Shown piece by piece: positions 17,804 to 28,200 of a stretch of DNA of 64,000 bases. This DNA comes from Gammaproteobacteria bacterium (GTDB lineage: Bacteria; Pseudomonadota; Gammaproteobacteria; DSM-16500), in assembly GCA_021156085.1 (NCBI GenBank), contig JAJNBC010000001.1, positions 1 through 64,000 on the forward strand, in the 5' to 3' direction. The notes beneath the pieces were generated by a model. It was not told where the DNA came from and ran no database searches. It saw only the letters and a program-made list of their open reading frames with translations. A program made the position numbers and the translations under genes. Position 1 is the first letter of the stretch, and the number at the start of each line of letters is the position of its first letter.

Positions 17804-19801
17804 TCAAGGGCGGCTATTCGGTTTGGATTTTAACCGTGAGATAAGAAGTGAACCTACTGAGAAAAATAACAAACCTGAGAATGCGAAAATAATCAAATCT
17901 TTCCAAGTATAACGCTGAAATTTGAGTATTAGAATATGATCTCCTGGATTTACCCATACATGAATAAAAGGAAATCCCTGTGTTGGTGAGAAAAGTTTTG
18001 TCGGCTTGCCATCCAGAGTAGCATGATAATCAGGGAGATTTAAAAATGTTGCTACTAGTTCCTCAGGCGCATTTATTTTTGGCAAATTAATGATCACTTG
18101 ATTGCCTGCAATCTTGAATGTTCGCAAGGGTGTGATTTTGCCATTATTAATAAAATAGACTGGCGAAGATAAGAATTTGCTTTCGTAAAGATATTTGCTG
18201 TTTTCAATTTTAATTAAATTCCAGCCGCTTTCATTTTGTTCAAGTTTTTCCTTTAATATGATGTATCGAACCCCTAAGCGGTTCATTAGCTGGGCATTCC
18301 AGGGTGCCGTAAAATGATATGTTTTATTAGGGTCGTCCTCAATTTCAATAAGGTTCAAATCCCGTAAATTTTTAGTCAGCGTTTGATCAGAAATGATAGC
18401 GCGTTCGTTGCTACCTAAAAGTTGATTATAGACGCCGCGAAGGTCGTCACCTTCCCACGAAGGTCCTTCCGAAGTGAAGCGATTCAGAGGTATCATATCC
18501 AATGCTATAGCACTGGGGTGCATCTTATATTCTTCGTAAAGCGCAAAGTGATGGGTGTGAGCGCAACATGGCCAATTATCTAGGCGCAAGATTCTTTCTA
18601 CTCCCTTACGTTCTCCAATTGCAAATATCACGCAAATTAAGGCATAAATTAAAATACGTACCGTTGACTGCGTATGAATAAAGCGTCTATCCAGGAGATA
18701 ATCTATCGTAGCTCCTACAGAGAGAAACATAAAAGGTAATGTTAGCCAGACAACTCGAGTCAAATCTGTGGCATTGAGTAGGGGGATACTCCACCAAATC
18801 GACGGAACGATCATCAGGGCATAGCAGAAGAGGGGTAGTATAATGCCAAGTAAAAAAGCTTTTTGGAAAAAGAAGTTTTTCTGGTTGCGCATAATGAAAA
18901 TTCCAAGGATAGCGCAAATTACAACAGGAATTGAGAGGAATACTGTCGCATCCGGATGCCAGCGGAGTAATGAGAAAAAGAGAATGTGTTTGACCAATAA
19001 AAGAAAATCGAAAGTTGCCAGTTCACTATAGTGATTATGCAAACGACTGCTATTTATCATGCCTTGAATAAAAGCGCCGAACTGAAACCAAGTGGTGATG
19101 ATGGCACTCACAATCGCAATCAGTAATAGAGCTGTTCTTCTGGAAAGGTGAAATTTGTCATCTATGAAATTTGAGGCAAATACTAATGCAAGAATAAATA
19201 CACTTAAATTTACGCTAAGACTCAAAATCATGATGACACAGACAGCAAAGATGGTGAATGCTGCCCGGATACTAGATCCAGGGGTACGTTGATTGAGTAA
19301 AAGGAGGGAAAATTCGAAAAATAAGGCCAACTGCATGTGATAGGTTGCAAAAAACCATAGGTTAACAGCAGAGAAAAAAACCCAAAAAGAACATAGGATA
19401 CTAGAAAATTCTTTCAGATATCTTTTAAAAAACATATAACCTAGATAAACAGTGAAACAGGCAAAAAGTAGACGATTGACAGTCATTGCTATGGGACTTT
19501 CTAAAAACCAGTAAGTAATAGAATGAATAGCGAACGGATAAGTAAGCGCATCTCCTAGAAGGGGTGAGCCGAAATTATTGAAGAAATTCATCTGCGGAAG
19601 TTGGCCTAATTTAAAGGCAATTCGAGCAACAAAAAGGTTAGGGAAAGTATGGTTGGCATCATCATTCATATCAAAGGCCCAACATCCTTTAATTAAAAAA
19701 ATCTTATAAACGACAAAGAAGCCAGAAAATAGGCTAACGACTACTGCTGCATGATAGCTGCGCATTTTTAATTTTATTTTTTCTAAATATTGAAAAAACA
19801 T
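17804..19801 (-). CDS. single-chain YfhO-like membrane glycosyltransferase
   Basis: A 665-residue protein with about twelve helices, a ~190-residue periplasmic domain and a final C-terminal helix, so it keeps in one chain what its neighbours split in two. The first loop contains D-M-N-D-D-A-N-H-T-F-P, an acidic motif where YfhO/GT-C enzymes bind donor phosphate, followed by F-N-N-F-G-S-P. The C-terminal domain has L-N-L-P-D-Y-H-A-T-L-D-G-K and V-N-P-G-D-H, resembling the YfhO C-terminal sugar-binding-like module. It lies convergent with copy 1 (19-base gap) and divergent from copy 2. The ATG at 19801 has AGGA upstream. Confidence 0.65.
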   Translation of the reverse strand: MFFQYLEKIKLKMRSYHAAVVVSLFSGFFVVYKIFLIKGCWAFDMNDDANHTFPNLFVARIAFKLGQLPQMNFFNNFGSPLLGDALTYPFAIHSITYWFLESPIAMTVNRLLFACFTVYLGYMFFKRYLKEFSSILCSFWVFFSAVNLWFFATYHMQLALFFEFSLLLLNQRTPGSSIRAAFTIFAVCVIMILSLSVNLSVFILALVFASNFIDDKFHLSRRTALLLIAIVSAIITTWFQFGAFIQGMINSSRLHNHYSELATFDFLLLVKHILFFSLLRWHPDATVFLSIPVVICAILGIFIMRNQKNFFFQKAFLLGIILPLFCYALMIVPSIWWSIPLLNATDLTRVVWLTLPFMFLSVGATIDYLLDRRFIHTQSTVRILIYALICVIFAIGERKGVERILRLDNWPCCAHTHHFALYEEYKMHPSAIALDMIPLNRFTSEGPSWEGDDLRGVYNQLLGSNERAIISDQTLTKNLRDLNLIEIEDDPNKTYHFTAPWNAQLMNRLGVRYIILKEKLEQNESGWNLIKIENSKYLYESKFLSSPVYFINNGKITPLRTFKIAGNQVIINLPKINAPEELVATFLNLPDYHATLDGKPTKLFSPTQGFPFIHVWVNPGDHILILKFQRYTWKDLIIFAFSGLLFFSVGSLLISRLKSKPNSRP

Positions 19802-19993
19802 CTATAATATCCTGTTAGGTATGCAATTTTATAGAGAATAGTTTTTAACTATGGCAGAATAAGTCTAATCGAACGTATACTAAATAGAAAAACGAAAAGA
19901 TTCAAGCTAACATGTAGAAATTACCTAATGATGCTCACAGAACACTACAAGCGTTGCTCAATAATTAAATGTTAGCAAAGGAACTTTACAAAA

Positions 19994-21553
19994 ATGAACG
20001 CATATAACCCATTAAGTAAAAATCATTCATTTTATTTGGACATTTTCTTGATATCAATCAGTGCAATTCTATTTGGGTATTGGTTTGTTTCTAAGCAAAT
20101 AAATTTTATCTCCATGGATTCAACGGTAGCAATGTATCCCAGAATGCATTTTATATTGTCTCTTTTCCGCTGCTATTTCAGCGTACTAGCGCTCTTTTTC
20201 ATTTCTGTCATAGTGTTATCTATCATTTCTCAAGGTAAGTTAAATTATTTCTATGTGGCAATGACCTTCACTCCCTTAATGTTGGTATATTTTCATTGCC
20301 CAATGTATTGGATAGCGCTGGAAATTATTATATTGCAATTATTGTTATTGTTGATGATTTTCAAAATTAATGACTATAAACGACTATTTTCTTTTTGCTT
20401 TGTCGATGTATTAGTTTTATGTGTCATTTGCATGTTGCACTTGTTTGTTACCACAGGATTATCGCCATTGCACTGGAACGTTGCATGGCACACAAGTGCC
20501 GGCGCTGAAGAAATTCCAATAGTTGCTTCGATATTTAGGGGATATGTAAATGTAAAACAATTTGCTTTTTCAACGATGGATTATTCTGAATGGGCTAGCG
20601 TGTTGAATCCACCCATTACTTTAAATTCTCCATTTTTAGAAATGCTTACATTTATTTTTGATCTCCCAAGCATTAGCATTGAATCATTTCATGTTCTGCT
20701 TTTAGCAGTTAATTTTATATTAGCTATGATCGGGTCATTTGGATTTTATTTATTTTTAAAATATGCTTTGAAGCTGCGATCATTATTCGCAATGATAGGC
20801 GGCTGTTTGTTTTTCTTTTCACCTTTTGTTTCAATGATGATGACAGAGGATGGAGGGATATTTTTGTCTCCCTATGTTATTTTCCCCTACGCGCTTTTAT
20901 TCATCACCTTGGCATTTGAAAAAAATAATTATTCGTTTGCGATATTGGCAGGCATATCACTCGCCGCGCAATTTTTCTTTTTATCTCCCCACCCAGAGGG
21001 AGTTATGTATTCGCTTTTATTTTATGGTATTTTCACATCAGGATTGGTTATGTTAGCTAGCCATTTAAGTTTTCCTAAAAAAATGATGCTTATCATAATA
21101 TCTTTTTTTGCATTTTTTATTCTTTCCGCATTTGTGCTATTACCTATTTTTGTAGATCAGTTTCAAGGTAATATGCATGCCTACGCACATATAAAAGATA
21201 TGCAACCGATTTCTTTGCAGTCTTTTCAAGCTTATGGGATTTTATTATTAATTTATAGCGCTATATCTATTGCTCTGCTGAAGAGACAACATAGAATCAC
21301 ATATATCCATCGTAGTGTGATCTTATTGGCATTTTTTTTACTGTTTTTGATGCTATTAACGACGCAAGTTAAATTTAATTATTTACTCATTAATTTTTTA
21401 AAAATTGGTATTAATGTTGGACATGCGTGGAGGATAGGAATCTTTTTCGGTATGATGGTATTTGTTATGGCAATTATAAGCATCGATGCTATGTCGCAAG
21501 AATGCCATAAGTACATCAGGAAAAAATTCTTTAGAAAATTGGATTGCGCATGA
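19994..21553 (+). CDS. membrane half of a split YfhO-like protein, copy 2
   Basis: A 519-residue paralogue of the gene at 14798: same helix layout, with F-A-F-S-T-M-D-Y-S-E-W-A, V-L-N-P-P-I-T-L, F-D-L-P-S-I-S, D-G-G-I-F-L-S and P-H-P-E-G-V-M-Y-S conserved. The first loop reads S-M-D-S-T-V-A-M-Y-P, so an Asp at the GT-C position is kept. The C-terminus overlaps the partner gene by ATGA exactly as in copy 1, so the two-gene unit was duplicated as a block. AGGAAC before the ATG may serve as ribosome site. Divergence between copies is large enough that they probably differ in specificity. Confidence 0.65.
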   Translation: MNAYNPLSKNHSFYLDIFLISISAILFGYWFVSKQINFISMDSTVAMYPRMHFILSLFRCYFSVLALFFISVIVLSIISQGKLNYFYVAMTFTPLMLVYFHCPMYWIALEIIILQLLLLLMIFKINDYKRLFSFCFVDVLVLCVICMLHLFVTTGLSPLHWNVAWHTSAGAEEIPIVASIFRGYVNVKQFAFSTMDYSEWASVLNPPITLNSPFLEMLTFIFDLPSISIESFHVLLLAVNFILAMIGSFGFYLFLKYALKLRSLFAMIGGCLFFFSPFVSMMMTEDGGIFLSPYVIFPYALLFITLAFEKNNYSFAILAGISLAAQFFFLSPHPEGVMYSLLFYGIFTSGLVMLASHLSFPKKMMLIIISFFAFFILSAFVLLPIFVDQFQGNMHAYAHIKDMQPISLQSFQAYGILLLIYSAISIALLKRQHRITYIHRSVILLAFFLLFLMLLTTQVKFNYLLINFLKIGINVGHAWRIGIFFGMMVFVMAIISIDAMSQECHKYIRKKFFRKLDCA

Positions 21554-22992
21554 AAAAACCTATCATTTCCAATTCACAAAAATGGAAAGAAAAGGGGCTG
21601 TACTTTGCAGCAATTTTTTTGATTATCATTATGGTTATTGGGCTGTTACCAAAAGAACGTATCATTAATACTGAAGCAGAATACAACTATGAAGGTTGTA
21701 ACTATTATATATCATTACAATCACTTTTAGCGAATTATCCTTTGCTATCAAACGATGATGCTAATTTACGACTGATTAAAGATCGACTTATCAAGTTTGA
21801 ATCAGATTTGACATCTACAACCCTATCTACTGCATACATTCTTACAAATTACAAATTACAATATTCCAATTTACTTAAAACTTACGGGATAAATTCTATC
21901 TCCTCTATGACTAATGCGGTTGATATTTTAGCTATCGCTAAAAAAGCAAGCTATGTTGTAGATAATTTCTATTTAGATAGTCGGATTTATTGTATTAATC
22001 CTTTATATGACTGGTCCAAACACAGGCATCGGAGAGTTTTACGTTATAATCTTAGTGGCCTTTATGGAAAAATTTCTAATAAATATTCCTTTATACTGAG
22101 TGCTATTTCAGATGATTGGCTTACGGGGTCGGCACCGGGTCTATTTACAATTAATCAGTCCACAGTGCTTGATACACGATATATGTCAGGCTTGCCGTTA
22201 TTAACGGCATTATATGTTTTACCAAAATATAACTTTGAAAGAATTAGTCAACCGAACTCAGCTGCACCGTGGAATTTTTTTCGAGCATCTTCTTTCATCG
22301 ATTCGGTTACTAGGAAAATATTAAATATAAGCGGGGTTGATTATTTCACCGTTGAAAAAAAAGATCTTTTTTTAAAGAAAATTCCGGCTGTCGTACACTT
22401 AAAATCTTATATTAACAAGACGTTTGACTATGGATTAACAACATTTTTTAATACACAGTCATATGGCTTAGCTTATTTAGCCGAAAATATTAGCTATGAA
22501 AATGCAAGTGAGATTAATAAAGATGAATTAGAAATAAAAAAATATTTTCATCATAATGATCATCCAGAGCAATTTATTGCTGCGACCAATAGATTTTATC
22601 AAAAACTGCTACAGCTGAAAAACAAGCATGATATCATTTTAGAGTCTATGGCGCCTAAAGAGTGGTCTAACCAGTCTCAATTTTATTCCGCCTCAGGCTC
22701 AGTAAAAATTAAAGGAATTGTGGGAGAAAGAGCATTATTCGTTACCCATTGTTTAAAATATAATTGTATATTTGTATTTAATGCTGCTTATTCTAAAGGA
22801 TGGCATGCATATGTTAACAATGTAAATTCCGGAATAGAACGTGCAAATTTCTCATTCATGGCGACAACGGTGCCACGAGGTAATGCGTATGTGTGGTTTA
22901 TTTATGAACCTTGGTCGAGAATCATAGGTGATTTCATGAGTATCATTTCATTAATAGTCTGTATTTTTATAGTTAATCGACTGATACGCTAA
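21550..22992 (+). CDS. periplasmic-domain half of a split YfhO-like protein, copy 2
   Basis: A 480-residue paralogue of the gene at 16333. One helix at each end frames a soluble domain with G-W-H-A-Y-V-N-N, R-A-N-F-S-F-M-A, V-P-R-G and W-F-I-Y-E-P near the C-terminus, plus shared blocks N-P-L-Y-D-W, R-V-L-R-Y-N-L, D-T-R-Y-M-S-G-L-P and T-A-L-Y-V-L-P. The four conserved Cys positions of copy 1 are present. The frame extends to a TTG at 21544, but the ATG at 21550 forms the ATGA overlap with the upstream stop, as in copy 1, and is the better start. Expected to act with the membrane half as one enzyme. Confidence 0.65.
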   Translation: MKKPIISNSQKWKEKGLYFAAIFLIIIMVIGLLPKERIINTEAEYNYEGCNYYISLQSLLANYPLLSNDDANLRLIKDRLIKFESDLTSTTLSTAYILTNYKLQYSNLLKTYGINSISSMTNAVDILAIAKKASYVVDNFYLDSRIYCINPLYDWSKHRHRRVLRYNLSGLYGKISNKYSFILSAISDDWLTGSAPGLFTINQSTVLDTRYMSGLPLLTALYVLPKYNFERISQPNSAAPWNFFRASSFIDSVTRKILNISGVDYFTVEKKDLFLKKIPAVVHLKSYINKTFDYGLTTFFNTQSYGLAYLAENISYENASEINKDELEIKKYFHHNDHPEQFIAATNRFYQKLLQLKNKHDIILESMAPKEWSNQSQFYSASGSVKIKGIVGERALFVTHCLKYNCIFVFNAAYSKGWHAYVNNVNSGIERANFSFMATTVPRGNAYVWFIYEPWSRIIGDFMSIISLIVCIFIVNRLIR

Positions 22993-23129
22993 AAATACAG
23001 TATGTAGTAGATATTAAGGACGCTCTCTCATGCGGAAATGGAAAGAAATACGGCTAATATCGGCAGGCGTTAAGTCGCAACAGGTAAAAATTATAATTAT
23101 TATACATAGTAGTCAGTGAGATCGAGTAG

Positions 23130-25109
23130 ATGGCCATTTCGGATAAAAGCGTTCCCTTAACTCTAATAAAATATCGGTCTGATATTGACGGATTGCGTGC
23201 AATTGCAATTCTGTCAGTTGTCGGTTTTCATGCATTTCCTTCGTGGGTTACAGGCGGTTTCATTGGCGTTGATATTTTTTTCGTTATTTCTGGGTTTCTC
23301 ATTTCAACAATCATTATTGACGGTTTAAAACATGATACCTTTAGTTTCTTCGGATTTTATTGTCGACGCATAAAACGCATATTTCCTGCTTTGCTTTTAG
23401 TCCTGATAACTCTTCTTATACTTGGTTGGTTTATTTTACTTGCAGACGACTACAGTCTTTTGGGCAAGCATGTAGCTGGGGGAGCCGGATTTATTTCAAA
23501 TTTTTTACTTTGGAATGAAAGTGGCTATTTTGATAATGCTGTTGGGACGAAACCTCTTTTGCACTTATGGTCTCTTTGCATCGAAGAGCAGTTTTATATT
23601 TTTTGGCCTTTACTTTTATGGATTGCTAGTAAGCGACGCCTGAGTTTACTCAAATTCGCTGTAATGCTTGGTCTTTTTTCGTTTGTGCTAAACGCGGTCA
23701 AAATTCAGAGTGACAAAGTTGCAGCATTCTATTCACCGCAAACACGTTTTTGGGAATTGATGGTGGGCGCGGGCTTAGCCTGTATCATCCTGAATAAGCA
23801 GAAATTTATAAATCTGAAATATCGTTTTGGAGCTTGGTTGAGCGATGTAGGGGGCGGACAAGAACCAGAAATTGCTTTGAAAATTCTCGTCGAAGTGCTA
23901 TCGGCGGTTGGGGCGGTACTATTGGTGACTAGCGTTTACATAATCAGTGAAAAAAACTTATTTCCTGGGTGGTGGGCACTACTTCCAGTATTGGGCACAG
24001 TTTTGATAATTTCTTCTGGCCAAGAAACATACTTAAATCGTAAATTTCTCTCAAACCGTGTTTTGGTTTGGCTTGGCTTGATAAGTTATCCGCTCTATCT
24101 TTGGCATTGGCCATTGTTATCTCTAGCTCGTATTGCTGAGGGACATGAGCTTAATGCTGTTATTCGTATAGCAATCGTTCTTTTGAGTGCGGTTTTGGCT
24201 TGGCTTACCTACAAAGTTATTGAGAATCCATTAAGAGCTAGCAATTTTGCTTTCCCTCTTTTGTGTGTAATGGTTTTTACTGGGTGGTTGGGCTTTCATA
24301 TCTATGGAAAAAAGGGCTTCCCTGGTCGTTTTCCGGAACTAAAATCAATCGACGTTACTGGCTATGAATTTGGAGGAGAGTGGAAAATGCATACTTGTTA
24401 TCTTCAGCTTGATAAGGGAGATAAATTATTCCCGAACCGCAGTAAATGCATTGAGCAACATAAACACATCATTTTTTTATGGGGAGATTCTTTTGCAGCG
24501 GCACTTTATCCGGGATTAAATTCTCTTGAGCGATCAAGAGATTTTGGAATTGCTTTTTTCGCAGCCAATTCATGCCCGCCCCTACTGGGGTGGGACAATC
24601 CTTCTCGACCTTTCTGTAAAGAAATAAATGACAGAAATTTAAAGACTATAAAAGAAATAATGCCAGATATAGTCCTTTTGCATGCGAATTGGACAGCGAC
24701 TATTCCTAATTCATATCCAATCGAGATGTTGGCAAATACCATTATTGGTCTTAAAAAATTAGGTGTTCCACGTGTTATCATTTTAGGACCAGTACCAGTT
24801 TGGGGAGAAAAGTTGAGCGAAATCTTATTCAGTCGCTTTAAAGCAGATCCATTTCACAGAATTCCTGAACGTATCAAACCTAACCAGGAAAGGAGCATGA
24901 TATCAGCAAGTCAATTATTAGAGGTTATTGCCAAAAAAGCGGGGGCGGAGTACATTCAAAGTTACGATTATTTTTGCAATGATGAAGGTTGCCTTGATCG
25001 AATTGGTGATGGCAAGGGTTCTATCGTATCTGCGGATAACGCGCATCTTTCCGTCTTCGCATCCGAATGGTTTCTCAAACAAATTCAGAACAAGCTGTTC
25101 GAGAGATAG
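23130..25109 (+). CDS. OafA/YrhL-type acyltransferase with C-terminal SGNH domain
   Basis: A 659-residue membrane acyltransferase. Residues ~15-365 form the acyltransferase-3 domain: Y-R-S-D-I-D-G-L-R-A-I-A-I-L at the start, G-F-H-A with the conserved His at 34, G-V-D-I-F-F-V-I-S-G-F, and R-I-K-R-I-F-P-A. The C-terminal ~220 residues are an SGNH-like domain with G-D-S at ~452 and D-x-x-H at ~636-639. Such two-domain enzymes O-acetylate O-antigen, peptidoglycan or exopolysaccharide at the periplasmic face, the first domain carrying acetyl across the membrane to the second. It follows the YfhO-like genes, fitting modification of the same polymer. Confidence 0.9.
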   Translation: MAISDKSVPLTLIKYRSDIDGLRAIAILSVVGFHAFPSWVTGGFIGVDIFFVISGFLISTIIIDGLKHDTFSFFGFYCRRIKRIFPALLLVLITLLILGWFILLADDYSLLGKHVAGGAGFISNFLLWNESGYFDNAVGTKPLLHLWSLCIEEQFYIFWPLLLWIASKRRLSLLKFAVMLGLFSFVLNAVKIQSDKVAAFYSPQTRFWELMVGAGLACIILNKQKFINLKYRFGAWLSDVGGGQEPEIALKILVEVLSAVGAVLLVTSVYIISEKNLFPGWWALLPVLGTVLIISSGQETYLNRKFLSNRVLVWLGLISYPLYLWHWPLLSLARIAEGHELNAVIRIAIVLLSAVLAWLTYKVIENPLRASNFAFPLLCVMVFTGWLGFHIYGKKGFPGRFPELKSIDVTGYEFGGEWKMHTCYLQLDKGDKLFPNRSKCIEQHKHIIFLWGDSFAAALYPGLNSLERSRDFGIAFFAANSCPPLLGWDNPSRPFCKEINDRNLKTIKEIMPDIVLLHANWTATIPNSYPIEMLANTIIGLKKLGVPRVIILGPVPVWGEKLSEILFSRFKADPFHRIPERIKPNQERSMISASQLLEVIAKKAGAEYIQSYDYFCNDEGCLDRIGDGKGSIVSADNAHLSVFASEWFLKQIQNKLFER

Positions 25110-25131
25110 CCACTGAAAATTTTAGTAATAA

Positions 25132-25188
25132 CTCAGCCCGCCTCTATTCAACTCACGAGAAAGGTTCTGCGAGTTAAGTGGGACTGAG
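25132..25188. terminator. nested inverted repeats between convergent genes
   Basis: Between the acyltransferase gene and the end of the minus-strand O-chain operon there are nested inverted arms: CTCAG (25132-25136) with CTGAG (25184-25188), and inside them AACTC (25150-25154) with GAGTT (25171-25175). This is consistent with a bidirectional terminator, but stems are short and there is no T-run. Confidence 0.3.
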
Positions 25189-25200
25189 CTGATATAAATT

Positions 25201-28200
25201 TCATGTAAATAATCTCAGCGTTTTTCTGTATACACTAACAATGATAGTCAAAGGTAATTTCGTTAACCAAGTTAGCCCGCACTTTTTTAATCCGTATAAC
25301 AGGATAGAGAATGCGTTTATAACATTCAGATGTAGAAGAGAATGCATAAATAAATAAATGGTATCTTTCTTGATCCAAGATTTAAATATCTTTCGCTGTC
25401 TGGAAGATAATGTTTTGTCATTCAAGAAAATATTAGCTAATTTTAAGTGATCATGGCGTATTTTGATCATATTGATTTTGCTAAATGTACTGGATTGGTT
25501 GTGAGAAAGATACTGATAGAGAGGCTCAGGAATAATTTGGGTTTGGATGCCTGCGAGCGCTAATTTAATTAAGAAATGCCTATCGTTAGCTAGATTATAA
25601 CTCCCATCTTCATGTAACGGCTGAAATTTACCAAACTCTTTAAAAAGATCTCTATGGAAAAACCGAGCATTAATCACCGGTAATTCAAACATCATATTGT
25701 GTAGTGAAATTTGTAATTTTTCCCGATCAACGAGGGTTTCTATAGTTTGAGGACGATGATTTTCATCCTGCTTAATAATAGAGGCGCCGCATGAAATCAT
25801 TTTGGCGTTAGGTTGTTGAGAGTAGACATAAGCCACTTTATTTAAAAGAGTAATGTCATACGTATCATCCGCATTAAGAAATCCAATAAAATCACCTGTG
25901 GCAATATCAATAGCTTTATTACAAGCATCAGCATGGCCATCGTCTTTTTCACTTATCCAATAAGTAATGTAGGGTTCATAGTTTTTAATAATATCCAGAG
26001 TACCATCTACAGAGCCGCCATCTATCACGATGATTTCAAGGTGGGGATAATTCTGGCTAATTACACTGTCGAGTGCATTAGCTAAATATTTTTTCATATT
26101 GAGTACGCCGATCACAATGGAGATTTTTGGAGTGGGATGGTCTGGGAGGGTACTAACACTATTTTCTTGTCTAGGAGAGTCTAAAGGTGTTGAGGGATTA
26201 TAAGGATATTGAACTCTTTCTATTAATTTTTTATTTTCATGAAACACATCATTCAATAATGCTTTTATAGTATTATTTTCTTCAGTAAGAGCATGGATTG
26301 TATTTAAGGAACTAAGTTGATTTTGCCATTTTATTTTAAGGAATTGGATAGGTTTTATTTTGATGAATTTCAAGGATCGGATTTTTGATTGAAGAGCGTG
26401 CATTAATTTATATTTGGCGCATAGATAGCGGGCAAGCCCACGCAAATAAGGGACCTGTTGCTGCTTTTTTCCTTCACCGAAATAGCTAAAAAAGAATAGT
26501 CGGCGCCAATAATTAATTAACCCAATATTCAATCTACTTACTTTATAATCCCATTTTTTGATAATCACATTCATTTTATTATCGATAATATGGATCGCTT
26601 TACGTGGGGCTATGTCACGAATAGTATAGTCTCCTAATTGATGATGAATGTAGATATTGGCTTTTATTAAAATAGCCCTCCTCCGAGCTTCAAGCTGCAT
26701 TTTATAAGATTGGCATATTTCCATGGCTTTTATATGGTCGCTGGTATGCTGCCAGAGTTTGTTAGCTGAAATGCCGATGGCGGGCACATCACCGGCAAAT
26801 TGGATTTCAGCTAGAGGGATATCTCTTAGATAGCATTCATTAGAAAACATACTCTCTTTTGAGAGATAAAAAGAAACCAATTGTTGAAAGCTATCGGGGC
26901 CAAAGCAAGGATTCCAATCACCATTCACATCGATCCATTTTTTTGTTGTAATTGGAATGGCATCTTGGGCAAAACTGCATTCCCATCTATCAAAATAATT
27001 TCTGAATTTATTGCGTGATGCACGTAATCGGAACAAATGATCTGGAAAATACCCCACATATTTTTTTAAAATGGTATCCCAGCCCACTGTTTTAAAAAGC
27101 ATTTCATCGCTAATATTTAATAGAAAATAACAATCAGGATCCGTGATTTCAAATAATTTATTGATCGGTTTCCATAGATCGCAAAATGACGCAGGCCTGG
27201 CTGTTTCTATATATTTGAGAGTGAATTTTCTTCTAGGTATTTCAGTTTCCAGAAGTGCTCGCATGGAATTATCGCCCTTATCGATGTTAACCAGTACTTC
27301 GATATCCTGGGGATTATCTGCAGTTTCTTCAATATTATCGAAATAGGCGGAAAGTTGTGCGGGCCGGTTGGAGTTTAATTGTAAAGAGATTAATTTAGAA
27401 TAAAGAGATTTTTGCTTGGGAAGTGAAGGCGATAGCGATAACTCATAGCCTGCGGCACTATACAATTCGGCCAATGGTTTATCAATATGCGGATAATAGA
27501 TGGTATGCAATCGTTTATTGAGAAAAACAGTAAGTAAATGGGTTTGCCAGGATGCCCAGGGTGGAAAGAGCATATCATCAAGGAGTTGGATGGCATCTCG
27601 ACGTTGAGATGCTATTTGTTCTTGAACCCCGGGGGGTAAATCAAGGTTACCATAAGTTAAGTAATGAAAAAATTCCATAAATGTTTTTTCATTCTCGAGG
27701 AGTGCTTCAAACCGAAAAGCTTTGCTAGCTGTAGGAATATCGGCAGAATCATAGGCAAGCACTTTAGCTAAGGCAATTAGAAATAATTTATTTTTTACTG
27801 AAGTGCCATAGTCGTAGTCGGTTGTATCTTGGGGCAGAGCATATTGGAGTTGCTTATAAAAATAATCAAAATTATAAAGACTAAACATGCGGTGCTGTGC
27901 TTTCTTGAGTGTATTCATTTGATTCAAGATAAGCGTTAATAGTTTTCCCGGCGTAAGATTGGATTGCATCCAGTTATGGAGTATTAAGTTAACGCGTAAA
28001 ATAGGGGAAATGAGAAGATTGACCTTGCGGTAAGGATGAATAGTTTTTTCCATTAATGTCTTATGTTGCAATTCCATTGCAGAAAAATAGTGAGCATCTC
28101 CTGAATATTTTTTCTTTAGATCGGTGTGACATAAAATATATTTATCTACAGAAATATTGAAGGGTAGAGCGGGATATGAATGAATAGGGGGTGGGAAAAC

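Noticed and set aside
18348-18362. tRNA T-loop-like GGTTCAAATCC
   Set aside because: It lies within the minus-strand YfhO-like gene, and no acceptor, D or anticodon stem can be drawn around it.
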